A stretch of 64,000 bases of DNA from Adiantum capillus-veneris (Eukaryota > Streptophyta > Polypodiopsida > Polypodiales > Pteridaceae): contig CM043944.1 of NCBI GenBank assembly GCA_014529385.2, positions 51,597,768 to 51,661,767 of the forward strand, written 5' to 3'. This document shows positions 11,764 through 23,744 of this stretch, piece by piece (position 1 is the first letter of the stretch; each line of letters begins with the position of its first letter). The position numbers and the translations under genes were made by a program. Under the pieces are notes generated by a model, which worked only from the letters and a program-made list of their open reading frames with translations, did no database searches and was not told the DNA's origin.

Positions 11764-14700
11764 TCACTCCACAAAGAGGAGTAAGCCCAAAGCTTTGCGG
11801 AAAGCTTTGAGCTTCTCACGACACAATGCCTTTGCAAAAATATCTGCAAGGTTGTCCTGTGTTGGCACATAAGCCAAGTTGGTCTCTCCTGCTGAGAGCC
11901 TCTCCCCCTCTCCCTGACATAGTGGTAATGCACCTCAATGTGCTTTGTCCGAGCATGAAAAATTGGGTTCCTCGTAACTGCCAATGCGCTCTGACTGTCA
12001 GTGTAGATAGTGTTGGCAGTGTCTTGTCCAACACCCAAATCAACCATAAGGCGTTTGAGCCATACACACTCAACCGTAGCTGTGAAGACTGCCCTGTACG
12101 TAACAATGTCGGATTGATGTACATCCCAACCAAAATGAGTTGCGAATGCACATAGAAAATGCACAATAGTCATACGACAAGTGGGAGCAAAAGTCTCTAA
12201 TCTATGCCTTTTTGCTGTGCATAACCCTTTGCAACAAGTCAAGCCTTATGGTGATCGATCTCACCATCCGGCTTGCGTTTCAACTTGTAAACCCACTTCA
12301 TACCAATGGACTTTTTGCCAGGAGGCAAATCACATAAAGTCCATGTGTCATTTTCTATAAGTGCATCATATTTTGATTGCATGGCATCCATCCAATTTTC
12401 TGAATTCTGTGCTTCATCAAAAGACAGAGGTTCCTCAACATCATGTAAGCTAGACATAGCCAAAGCATAACAATCTGATGCATGCATGGGCAGAGCCTAA
12501 TGAGTACGACTAGACAAAGGTGCATCCAATTTATTGTCACGCAATGTATGCACCAGCCATTTTGGCATACCTCTAGCCTCCTCATTTTTAGCCCTTTTCT
12601 CATCAAGTACATCATGTACATCTACATCAGTAATAGGCTAATCTGTAACATTTTCGGAAACCCCCATAGGCTGTACATTTGTCTCATTGGAATTTACATT
12701 CGAACTTCCACCACTGAAAAGAGGCAACAAAGTCTCATAAATGTCCTATGAGCTTACATTACTGTCTCTAGTACATGACAACAAGGGCTGAATATAATCT
12801 TCCACAAACATTACATCTCGTGAAACCAAAATATTTTGTTTGCGGATGATACAACCTGTAACCTTTGCTTTCAGCACTATAACCAACAAAAATACATTTG
12901 ATAGCCTTATCAACCAATTTTCTGTGCTGTGTTTGTGGCACCAAAGCATATGCCAAACAGCCAAAGACACGCATGTGCTCAATAGAAGGTTTTATATCAT
13001 GCCATGCTTCATATGGAGTAATAGACTGCAAAGCTTTTGTAGGACACCTGTTTAGTACATAAGTGGCACACATGATGGCCTCAAGCCAAAAGGAATGCGG
13101 AAAAGCTTGACTTTTAACCATACATCGTGTCATTTCTATAAGTGACATGTTTTCCTCTCAGCAACACCATTTTGATGAGGCGTATAAGGCATTGTAAATT
13201 GGTGTTTTATCCCACGACTAGCCGGAAATGCATTAAATTCATGAGATATATTATTCCCTCATCGATCAGAACGGAGGGTGCCCATAGTACATTTCGATAC
13301 ATTTTTAGCCATAGCCAGAAATTGTTTGAAGCACATAAAAACTTAGGACTTCGCTTTAAGTGGAAATACCCATGCATGCCTAGAGTAATCATCAATGAAA
13401 GTCACGAAGTACAAGTAATTGCCCAAGGATGGAGTTTACATGGATCCACAAACATCACTATGCACAAGTTGCAACCTGCATGTGGCCCTAACTGAACCAT
13501 CCTTTGGAAACTTCAAACCCTGCATCTTACCCAAAATACAGCCTTCACAAATATGTTTGGCAGGTGCTTCAAGAGACGGCAAAGAAGAAACCATATCAGA
13601 TTTTTGCAAACACAGCAAACTGGCCAAATTCAGATGACCAAAACGTGCATGCCAAAGTTTTGCATCTGAAATAGCCCTTGAATCTGCAACTGCATTTGCA
13701 AAATTTTTTCCACACTTGTCATACAAAGTGAGCTTATACACCCATGGCACAAAAGGCCAGATGCAACAATTTCATCACCAAAAGTGAGATCGTGAACTGT
13801 ACATCTGTCATCCACAAATTTGACTACAAGTCCAAGTCTAGCAAGTGCGGATACAGACAAAAGAGTCTTCTTGATCCCAGGTACATAAAGTGCATCAACA
13901 AGTGTGAAAGAACTGCCATTTGCAGCAGTAAGCACAATCTTTCCAACTCCCTGAAAAGAATAAGAGGCATTGTTGGCACAATTGACTGAATTCCCATGAG
14001 GGACAGACTCAAGAGAGGTGAACAATTCACGATGTGAGGTAATGTGCGTTGTAGCACCACTGTCAAAATACCACACATGTGAATCTACAGCAACCGACAT
14101 GCATGCATCATGGACAACAGGATTGTAAGTGCACTCTCCACTAAAAGCCCATTCTGCATCAACATCAGCATCAAAGTCTCCTTTCATAGAAGACTCAACA
14201 ATGACCGCATTTGTAGTGGAACCAGCATTTGCAGTGGAACCACCTCTTTCTTCTTAGCCTCTTTGGCCTTCAACTTAGGACACCGCTTGATCAAGTGATC
14301 ATTAGCTTTACAGTAATGGCAATCCATCATCTTTTTACCCTTATCACCAGAATTTCTAGACAAATTGCTGCCAGCAAAAGCATTAGGAACAAAAATTTTG
14401 CCACTCGCAGCAGAACCATAAGAAGTGGCTACATTGTTGTTACCACCCTTTCTTTGAGAAGCAATAAAAGCATGTTCAATTGCACGTTGCCTAGTCCTGT
14501 TTTTTGTGGAAAGTGACTCTTGCAACAACAATGTACATAATGCATCAAACTTGACAACTTCAGGATTTCCTTGGGTCATAAGTCTCCAAGTACTAGCAAA
14601 AGTCTGGTAAGAATTTGGTAAGGCATCAAGAACAATTTGCACAAGGGAGTTGTCTAAAATGACCACTTGCAGAGATAAGTTGCTCATTGATATCCTTGAC

Positions 14701-15166
14701 ACTAGGAAGGAAAGTGTCCAATATCATCTTCCTCATGCATAATCTTCGATTCCAGTTCTTTACGTAGCAAAGCAATTTTAGCCTCATTGCGGCTTGCATA
14801 AACACCTGCTAGAATATCCCAAGCCTGTTTTGCAGATTTCACTTAACGAATGTGAGGAGTAATGGTGCACTTCACAGACAACACAATAAATGTATGAGCC
14901 TGCACATCCTTTACATTCCAACGAGCTTGTTCTGTCGTACGCAAAACAACTCTAATAGCAGCAATTCTTGCAGCAAGACCTGCAACATCCTCAACATCAC
15001 CTACATCCTCAGAACCAGGACGTACATCAATGCCCTGCACAATATTCGAGATGCCCTTTGACACAAGAACCTATTGCATCATGTAAGCCCACATAGGGTA
15101 ATTGTTCCTATCCAATCTGTCCTCAACAGCAAACATCTTGAACACATCTGTGTTGTTGTCAGCCAT
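11764..15166 (-). pseudogene. copia gag-pol of element B, RT core deleted
   Basis: The reading starts at an ATG (15164-15166) giving MADNN and runs with stops and frameshifts to about 11764. In order there is a UBN2-like Gag, a zinc knuckle CHYCKANDHLIKRC (14184-14702 segment), an aspartic protease with DSGATTHIT, the pre-integrase WHARFGHLN, an integrase in which NGVAERK keeps the catalytic Glu, and the start of RT (WKWVYKLKRK-type). At about 12096-12100 the text jumps from HQSDIVT directly to [13 protein letters not shown] of RNase H. That removes YVDD and most of the polymerase. It cannot encode a working RT and could move only with enzymes from a relative such as element C. Confidence 0.9.
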
Positions 15167-15517
15167 GGAAAATGCCTGCACTTGATGTGAAAACTACCCG
15201 AAATGAGGAGAAACTGAGTGAGACTAGCATGTGCTATATAGCACAACCAGAAGTAGATTGTATGGGACCTGTTATGCAGTATGTGGCACTGACAAAAATT
15301 CTACACAAAATGACAAAATTGCCTGCGCAGACCTGGCTGTAGTGGAAATGGAGGCCAAAATGAGCCCGAATTAGAAATCTGAGCAGATTAAGCTCTACGA
15401 GCTTACCCAAAATTTTTGTCAACCTATGAACGCTCACTAAAGCTCATAGAAATCAAAGAAATTGAGCAGGCATGTGTTGGAGCTGCTGCTGGCGACTAAG
15501 CCGAGAGGATGCAACTT

Positions 15518-15529
15518 GCTCTGATACTA
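15518..15529 (-). promoter_or_regulatory. tRNA-iMet primer-binding site of element B
   Basis: On the minus strand the bases TAGTATCAGAGC follow the 5' LTR end CCAACA after two bases. The plant initiator-Met site is TGGTATCAGAGC, so one base differs. Element C has TGGTATCAGAG at the same place. Confidence 0.8.
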
Positions 15530-15531
15530 AT

Positions 15532-15758
15532 TGTTGGAATTAGGGTTGTAGAGAAATGCACACAGCTTGGAGAAGACGAACGAAGCTCAATGCACACAAA
15601 TGAGAGTGTATTACTTAGTGTACAATGGAAATATGGATAGCCCTAGAGTGATGGATGTATATACAATGCACTGGGGAAAAAACCTCCTAAAGAGGGATTT
15701 AATGCCCCTGCGGTCCTAGTGTGTTCACACACATCACTACCACATGTATATGATAACA
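15532..15758 (-). repeat. 5' LTR of copia element B
   Basis: 227 bp, same ends as the left copy, flanked outside by AATGT. In element orientation the LTR would carry the promoter; a TATATAC stretch near 15660 on either strand is a candidate TATA element. Confidence 0.93.
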
Positions 15759-15764
15759 AATGTG

Positions 15765-16191
15765 GCCGCATGGACGCTGAGCTCCCACGCGCACAAAGCA
15801 GCTCCTAGGAGCTCCGTCTAACCTCCTTGCAGCTAAATTAACAGTTGCTTAAATGTCTAACACAGAATTGCACACTCACAGACAGTCAACTCTACTGCTC
15901 ACTGTCTACTCTACTTCTCACTGTTTACACTTACTAACATATCTACTAACAACTGTACATTACAGATCTTGAAAAACTAACAAAAACCAGTACAACGTAG
16001 CACTAATAGAGCTTACAACCACTAACAGAATCTGACAAAAACCTGCTAATCCGCCCTTTACAGTCACTTCACAATAGCTAACAAAACGTTGCAAAAAACA
16101 AAAAAAAGATGGAAGAAAGGCTTCGAGAGGTAGCACTGAGTGCTCCTCAAGCTTAATGCAAGGCTTTCCTCGCCAATGGTGCCAAAAATGT
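15765..16191. other. right copy of bracketing repeat, then non-coding DNA
   Basis: 15765-15850 repeats 11355-11440 from the other side of element B. The rest (to 16191) is A/C-rich DNA with many ACTCTAC/TCTACTC-like words and no open frame with a recognisable domain. Confidence 0.5.
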
Positions 16192-16333
16192 ACGCTTTGT
16201 CGTACGTGTCGAAGATGGGAACTTGCTTGTGTACTGTGTGCGAGCCTTGAAAGGCTGCAAACACGCTTTGTCGTACGTGTCGAAGATGGGAACTTGCTTG
16301 TGTACTGTGTGCGAGCCTTGAAAGGCTACAAAC
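16192..16333. repeat. 71-bp tandem duplication
   Basis: The unit starting CGCTTTGTCGTACGTGTCGA and ending in GGCTGCAAACA (16192-16262) is repeated almost perfectly at 16263-16333 (GGCTACAAACA). Only one difference is obvious, so the duplication is recent. Confidence 0.9.
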
Positions 16334-16471
16334 ACACAACTAGAAGAGCCTAGCAAGCTCAAAGGGGCAGGGGTGTGTCACTCACCGCTCAATGCTTCCG
16401 TCGTGAAGAATCCTGTGCTGCAAAGAAGAAGGAGCTGCCATCGATGCCACGCTCAACCACCTCGCCGCCGC

Positions 16472-16477
<6 letters not shown>

Positions 16478-16517
<40 letters not shown>

Positions 16518-16543
16518 AACACACACACACACACACACACACA
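16478..16543. repeat. CT then AC microsatellites
   Basis: A (CT)n run of about 35 bp (16478-16514) is followed by AAGA and an (AC)n run (about 16519-16543). The AC run joins directly onto the left 2.3-kb repeat of the RT element. Confidence 0.95.
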
Positions 16544-18823
16544 AAATATAGCACCATTTTTTTATTAAAAAAGGACACAAATATTGATGGCATAACAACT
16601 GAGATGCACTAATTTTTATAAAAATGACACAGGCGACTACTTCACTTGCAGAGGAGTGATGGACGGGAATGATGACGGAGTATTGCTCCAGGCAGTACAC
16701 AATCGGAGGTTTTTAAAGTCGGAAAGTTGTCTTGTATAACGGTTCCGGCATGAAAAACTTGTTTATGTTTCAAAACAACAAATGTACAAGCTTTTTGAAT
16801 AAACAAATCCTCCATCTCAGTATCGATTTTTTTATATATAACATGTTTTTTTAATATATAAATGGTATTTTTTAGCACTAGATCCGTGGACAAACTTGCC
16901 CAAGAAAAATAGGTGTACAGTATAAGCTAATACAAAGTGTATGGTTTTTTTTTATAAATGATATTCAATAGGCCGTTTTGGGCGAAAAATTCAAGTGATG
17001 CAACTTGCGTTGGGTAATTGTAACTCATAAAATTGGAGACCTAATATGGTTCCAAATTTTCAAAGATAGTATGGCTTTGTTGGGATGACAAGCTGGTCAA
17101 CAGCTAATGCATATCCGGTTTGGTGATACCACTTGCCCATAATAAAACAAACAGGAGCAGCGTGTAGGAGTAAGTAGTGCCACTTGCTCACCATAGCTAT
17201 AAAAAAATCTTGCACTAAAGCTTGAAATACAAAGCTAAGCCAGCTCTGTAACGCACGTATCCTACACACAGTGAGAGGAACGATAGCAAGCCGCACACAT
17301 ACTCATAATCAATAGCGCAAGCAAACAATGCGTGCTTATCACAGACACCTATGAAATCTCTCAAACACATTACGGGTGGCGCATGCCCAAGGGCTGTCCT
17401 CAAAACATAAAGAACAGTACATGGGATGCACTATTTCACCCAACAGAAGGTTAAAAAATGGTTTTTTTGCAATGTCTATATACTCATTTGTATGCATAAC
17501 GTTGTGATGCAATACGCCATGGGTATAAGCATGGGTAACAGAAAATAAAACGTTGTTTCTTTCTCATACACAGGCATAACAATACAGATTAAGTCGTTTT
17601 TATACTGCATTCCTTCTATAAACGCATAGTTAAAGTAATAGAAACAATACACACACAAGCATATGCGTACTCATAAAACGTTTTTATAATAAAGCAAGGG
17701 CATGGCAAGGTTTTTACACACACAGAGACACACACACATGCATATACACACGGGCATACACACGGTGTATGAACTACACATAATAAGGAAGGGTGGTTTC
17801 GCAAAAAAACGTAGTAACATATATTCAAGGACATATGAATAAGGTACACAAAACCATAGTTAAGACATAATACTAATTAGCGTACTTGATACCAATTTTC
17901 GTACAGTAACGAGGGTGGAGTGTTTTTTAACACGCGCTTACAACTACACAAATGGCGATGGTAAGTTCGGCTCAGGTACCAAGCTACCTATTGTTTTAAT
18001 TATGTGCATAAGCTCTCATAAACACAAATCAAACATGTAGTTGTTGTTAGAAATAACATTGTAATGTCTCGAATATAAGCATTAGCAGAGGTTATTTGGT
18101 TAAGATTTAACAACTGAGCTATGAAAACCTCCTTTACGGATAAGTGATGTAATGAATACTTATGGTGATTTTTTGAAAACAAAGTCATGGTACAAAGGAA
18201 ATGCTGCCGAAAATTTTCAAAATTTAGAGTGTTGGTACATAAATTTAACACCTTATTTTTTGTTTCAAAATCAACAGTTAGCTATATGTACCATAGTAAC
18301 GGAGCATTTAGACATCATAAAAAGATATACGCATAGTCTCACAAATACTTATAAAGAGGGGCATAAGAGAAAAATTTACACATAAGAGATTAACGAACAT
18401 ACATATGTTCAATTATTGTTAATAAATAGGGCTACATGCAAATAGCTAGGATGAGCATCACTCGGGACATACTTAAACTCCAACGAATTTGGGACAATCT
18501 TATGGTTGTACATAGTAGATAAAAGCCAATAGCAATTAGGGACCCTATCTCCAAACCAGGTAAACCATAAAATCTTTCAAAGACCGTAATGGAACCTACT
18601 TACATAGAAAAGCTAAAGAAAACATAATATATATGTTTAGGAGTATGGTTGGGGTCTGCGATGTGACAACAATAACAAGCAGTGGGGATTGCTTGATATA
18701 CCTCTCACCCATTTAGTACAAATTTGTTTTAATTAATCGTACTGGTGGTTGGTTGGCAGGTAAACATGCCTGCTCTCATCTGGTAGGAGTTTCGGCTTTA
18801 ACTCCTACTTTGTCATGTATCAA
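16515..18823 (+). repeat. left 2.3-kb repeat of the RT element
   Basis: It starts in AC repeats before AAAATATAGCACCATT and ends at ACTTTGTCATGTATCAA. It matches 21222-23527 along its whole length with scattered substitutions and small indels. Near its end are a 5-bp stem hairpin (GCAGG-CCTGC, about 18758-18775) and a 9-bp stem hairpin (GTAGGAGTT-AACTCCTAC, about 18783-18808). It contains no convincing coding frame. An A/C-rich AC tract lies in the middle (about 17715-17765). Confidence 0.85.
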
Positions 18824-18870
18824 TAGAATTATGGCATGTTGTAATCATTTATTATCAATTTCATGAGCAC

Positions 18871-21077
18871 ATGCTAGAAGCGGCTAAAGGGCTAGTTCTA
18901 TACACACCAGGGACTCCACTTCTTCAAAAGCTACACAACACACCAGTATCCAACACAAATGAAACCTTACTTAAACCTCCAAAAGGTAAGGAACAATTAA
19001 AGAAGATCACATACACACCAAGCAGCATGGTATCAATAAGTAAGAAACCAAGACAATTCAAAGGATCTGAGGACTACGGAGATACTCCCAAGGCACTTAA
19101 ATACTCAAATGCTGAAGACCAGGTACGCTCACTTATTATAAGAAATAATGGTTTGTTACATCTTGAACGCAATATTCGGATGCATGGACGACTTATTCAC
19201 ATATTGTTTTGTAACAAATATATGGACTTTATCAACCCTAAAGTATTTTTTCAACAAACAATGATTAATGATTTTCACATCAATAAGGATTTATCTAAAA
19301 TGAGGATTTGTTTTGGTTGAAAATGTACCAATAACATAAACCATACTCTTTACAAAACAACTTCGGTATTTGCCAAAGAGTTTGATGAAACACAACCATG
19401 TGGATTCTTAACTCATAAACGATTCTCTAATTTTTTAGCTAGCTTAGAACCCTTCGGAAAACATGTAATCACCACAGACTCTAACATAGCTAGACATAAA
19501 ATCTTCCAAGAATTTATCAGGAAAGGATTAAACCACATTCCCTTGGTACCTGTAAACCCTAACTCAATAGTAAGAGAACTTGGCAAAGTATGGAAGACTT
19601 TATGTACCCTCTTGGGATGTGACGTTAGTAAAGCTCATCACAATTATATCCATAGTTTAGTTAATGAGACCTTTTCCCAAAAATTCCCCTATCACAGGCA
19701 AATCCAAACTCCATGGTACAAAGACACAGACTTAATGGATGAAATTCAATATATTTTACGATACTTATTTATTTGTGGACTGGATAAATCGGCACAAACT
19801 CCGGTATTCATATGTAAAAAACTCATTCAATTAGCAGCAAGAAGAAGATTAGAAACCCCTGAATTCTGTCTTCTCTCCTCAAATGAAGAAGAAATTTGTC
19901 AAGCCATAGGGTCTTATACCCAAGAAATTGGATTAGAAACATTATTGGAGTACTCACTCCCATATCTTATGGGAAATTTTAAAATTCACAAAATGGACTT
20001 TAGATGGATCACTAATGCACATAACTGTGTATTTACTCCTGCCACATCTATAATCACTAAATTACTCAAAGGATTAATACAAGGATTTATAGAATACACT
20101 GAAATCATACATAAAAAGCTACACACTTTTTATGGGGCACAAACCAATGGGTATTGGATGATCAATAATCAATATGATTTTTTGATTAATCTACCAAAAC
20201 ATATCACAAACGTTCATTCATTTGACGTAACATCCTGTTATGAAGATATCCCTCATAAAGGTACGCATTGATTACTTGAAGTGTTGGATAACATTATTAA
20301 ACTCATAAAAACTTTGAAATATCTTGGATTTAAGAAAAACCGCAAGCAGATTGTGCTTACCAAAAAGAAAAGTGAAGTAGTCTGGACATTTGAATATTCA
20401 CACAATATTAATGAATTTGTCCTTGATAATTGCTTTACCAAATAAGAAAAACATATTTATCGACAAGAAAAAGGTATACCAATGGGGTATAACTGTTCTC
20501 TATTACGGTGTAATTTGTATTTGGCATGGTTTGAAATTGAATACATAAAAGTTATCTCGGTATGATATAATGAAAGCTTTCTTATACTCATGGAGATATA
20601 TGGATGATTTATTATTCGCTAATAATTCTTTGGTTTTGCAATGTCTAGACCACAAAAAACCCTTGTCCCATGAGGACCGCTTTACTATTTACCCTTTAGA
20701 CATTATTGGGATAAAAGCTCCACACAAGGAAAACCAAGTCACATATTTAATATACATATATTCAATTATGTGAACGAATAGAAGGGGAGTATGTTACATA
20801 CACCGCATGGAAAAAAGATAAATTACCGTGTCCCAACGTTTCATTTATTCATGCAGCTAGTAATCGACCAAAAAGGATGGCATATAATGTATGCATATCA
20901 CAGGTTCTTCCCATACTATACAACGCATCTCAACAGTCATATGTGGTAACAGATTTAGATAAGCTTATTTCTATGTTTGTAGATAGTGGGTTAAAAAAAG
21001 AGACATTGTTACATGTATTACCAAATTCATTGAAGAAAATAAATTTTCTGGCATTAGATTTACCATCAATACCTTAA
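18871..21077 (+). pseudogene. degenerate reverse transcriptase of YIDD type
   Basis: One protein can be followed through stops at about 19318, 20269 and 20443 and frameshifts near 20565 and 20765. Visible RT blocks are a template-grip segment MGNFKIHK (about 19967) followed by FTPATSIITK, motif A as SFDVTSCYEDIPH (about 20220), motif B as KGIPMG (20470-20487) with NLYLAWFEIEY, motif C as YMDD (20597-20608) and a tail NRPKRMAYNVCISQ (about 20863). Pairs such as IPMG plus a polar, A/L-rich helix, and an IYP block after YxDD, resemble a group of RTs I recall from many animal and protist genomes, related to Penelope-like elements. It differs from copia, gypsy and LINE RTs in this window. The product would make DNA from element RNA; this copy is dead. 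Confidence 0.7.
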
Positions 21078-21221
21078 AACATAGAATTGGTAGAGGATAG
21101 GGCCACTTGGTGGCCTATCCTCCACCAAGTGCACCTTTTCTCAGGGATGGGGGAGGGCCACACACACACACACACACACAATATATTGGACATTTTCCAC
21201 ATTTAGATAAACCCATAATAT
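21078..21221. repeat. short spacer with AC microsatellites
   Basis: The 3' end of the RT gene is followed by an inverted pair GGCCACTTGGTGG...CCACCAAGTG (about 21101-21131) and then two AC arrays (about 21160-21180 and 21224-21256) that lead into the right repeat. Confidence 0.7.
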
Positions 21222-21223
21222 CG

Positions 21224-21259
<36 letters not shown>

Positions 21260-23527
21260 GACACACAAAATATAGCACCATTGTTTAATAAAAAAGGACA
21301 CAAATATTGATGATATAACAACTAAGATGTACTAATTCTTTTAAAAATGACACAAGCAACTGCTTCACTTGTAGAGGAGTGATGGACGGGAATGATGACG
21401 GAGTATTGCTCCGAGCAGTACACAATTGGAGGTTTTGAAAGTCGGACATGTCTTTTGTATAACGGTTTCGGCATGAGACAGTTGTTTATGTTTCAAAACA
21501 ACAAATGTACAAGCTTTTTGAATAAACAAATCCTCAGTCTCAGTATCAATTTTTTTTATATAACATGTTTTTTTAATATATAAATGGTATTTTTTAGCAC
21601 TAGATCCGTGGAGAAACTTGCCCAAGAAAAATAGGTGTATAGTATAAGCAAATACACAGTGTATAGTTAAAAAAAAACAAAAACAAACCGATATTCAATA
21701 GACCGTTTTGGGTGAAAAATCCAGGTGACGCTGCCTTGGGTAACTGTAACTCATAAAACTGTAGACCTAATATGGTTCCAAAGTTTCAAAGATAGTATGG
21801 CTTTTTTGGGATGACAAGCTGGTCAACAGTTAATGCATATTCGGTGGGTGATACCACTTGCCCATAATAAAACAAACAGGAGCAACGTGTAGCAGTAAGT
21901 AGCGTCGCTTTCTCACCATAGCTATAAAAAAACACTTGCGCTAAAGCTTGAAATACAAAGCTAAGCCATCTCTATAACACACATATCATACACACAGTGA
22001 GAGGAATGATAGCAGGCTACACACATACTCACAATCAATAGTGTAAGAAAACAGTGTGTGCTTATCACAGACATCTGTGAAATCTCTCAAACACACCACA
22101 GGTGGCGCATGCTCAAGGGTCGTCCTCAAAACGTAAAGAACAGTACACGGGCTGCACTGTTTTGCCCAACAGAAGGTAAAAAAATGGTTTTTTTGCAATT
22201 TTTATATACTCATTTGTATGCATAATGTTGTGATGCAATACACCATGGGTGTAAGCATGGATAACAGAAAATAAAACGTTGTTTCTTTCTCATACACAAG
22301 CATAACAACACAGATTAAGTCGTTTTTATGCTGCATTCCTTCTATAAACACATAGTTAAAGTAATAGAACAATACACACACAAGCATATGCATACTCATA
22401 AAACGGTTATATAATAAAGCAAGGGCATGGAAAGGTTTTTACACACACACAGACACACACATGCATATACACACGGGCATACACACGGTGTATGAACTAC
22501 ACATAATAAGGAAGGGTGGTTTCGCAAAAAAACGTAGTAACATATATTCAAGTACATATGAATAAGGTACACAGAACCATAGTTAAAACATAATACTAAT
22601 CAGCATACTTGATACCAGTTTTGGTACAGTAACGAGGGTGGAGTGTTTTTTTAACATGTGCTTACAACTACACAAATTACGATGGCAAGTTCGTCTCAGG
22701 TACGAAGCTACCTATTGTTTTGATTATGTGCATAAGTTCTCTATAAATGCAAATCAAACATGTAGTTGTTGTTAGAAATAACATTGTAATGTCTCGAATA
22801 TAAGCATTAGCATAGGTTATTTGGTTAAGATTTAACTGAGCTATGAAAGCCTCCTTTACGGATAAGTGATGTAATCAATACTTATGGTGATTTTTTGAAA
22901 AAAGAGTCATGGTACAAAGGAAATGCTGCCAAATTTTTTGCACATAAATTTAACACCTTATTTGTTGTTTCAAAATAAACACTTAGCTATATGTACGATA
23001 GTAATGGAGCATTTAGACATCATAAAAAGATATATGCATAGGCTCCCAAATACTTATAAAGAGGGGCATAAGAGAAAGATTTAAACATAAGATATTAACT
23101 AACATCCATATGTCTAATTATTGTCAATAAACAAGGCTACACGTAGACAGCTAGGATGAGCATCACTCGGGACATACTTAAACTCCAACGAATTCGGGAC
23201 AAGCTTATGGCTGCACATAGTAGACAAAAGTCAATAGCAATTAGGGACCATATCTCCAAACCATGTAAACCCATAAAATCTTTCAAAGACTGTAATAGAC
23301 CCTACTTACATGGACGAGCTAAAGAAAACATAATACATGTTTAGGAGTATGGTTGGGGTCCGGGATGTGACAACAATAACAAGCAGTGGGGATTGCTTGA
23401 TATACCTATCACCCATTTAGTACAAACTAGTTTTAATTAATTGTATTGGTGGTTGGTTGGCAGGTAAAGATCCCTGCTCTCATCTGGTAGGAGTTTCGGC
23501 TTTAACTCCTACTTTGTCGTGCATCAA
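21222..23527 (+). repeat. right 2.3-kb repeat of the RT element
   Basis: It has the same order of words as the left copy, from AAAATATAGCACCATT (about 21266) to TTTGTCGTGCATCAA (23527). Both terminal hairpins are kept: GCAGG-CCTGC (about 23460-23477) and the 9-bp stem (about 23488-23513). In the first the loop bases changed (TAAACATG versus TAAAGATC) while the stem did not. Confidence 0.85.
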
Positions 23528-23744
23528 AGTATCTTGTATTGAATTTTATATATCAAGAAATTCTTCTATGTTTTGTTCTTTACACAATGTGCTTTTGCAA
23601 ATAGTATTTAAGTCTCTCAGTATATGGTTTTGAATGATGGGATTTTAAATTTAAACACACACAAAATTTCCTAGGATACCTTTGGTCGGGTATCCATCAC
23701 ATACTGAGGAAACTTAGTGCTGGTATGATAATAATTCAAATGCT

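Larger units (their letters stand above)
11462..15758 (-). mobile_element. copia retrotransposon B: complete ends, internally deleted
   Basis: The element is read right to left. Both 227-bp LTRs start TGTTACC and end CCAACA in element orientation. Both outer flanks carry the 5-bp target-site duplication AATGT (11457-11461 and 15759-15763). A tRNA-iMet-type primer site lies next to the 5' LTR (15518-15529), and a purine tract AGGGGGGATT lies next to the 3' LTR (about 11689-11698). By eye the LTRs differ at about 21 of 227 positions, so the insertion is old. Its relative, element C at 41860-46966, shows that about 870 bp of RT and RNase H is missing here. Confidence 0.93.
16515..23527 (+). mobile_element. 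RT element flanked by 2.3-kb direct repeats; Penelope-like or unclassified
   Basis: Two direct repeats of about 2.3 kb (16515-18823 and 21222-23527) bracket a 2.2-kb degenerate reverse-transcriptase gene (18871-21077) with almost no spacer. Each repeat begins at an (AC)n tract and ends with two hairpins followed by TTTGTC. No integrase, protease, RNase H, copia or gypsy motif is seen, so this is not a normal LTR retrotransposon. Penelope-like elements carry long pseudo-LTRs, often from tandem insertion, and would give this layout. I found no clear target-site duplication and no GIY-YIG endonuclease. The element class is therefore inference. Confidence 0.65.

Noticed and set aside
16389-16700. 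Minus-strand frame with Cys-Val and Arg-Glu repeats
   Set aside because: Translation of CT and AC microsatellites; not a gene.
18740-18830. Possible hammerhead ribozyme at the end of the 2.3-kb repeat
   Set aside because: One strand contains CGAAAC near an AGATGAG, but the required CUGANGA core and the order of core elements are not met.
18871-21077. Telomerase reverse transcriptase
   Set aside because: The pattern of motifs A-C and the long direct repeats fit a mobile RT; no telomerase-specific T motif is visible.
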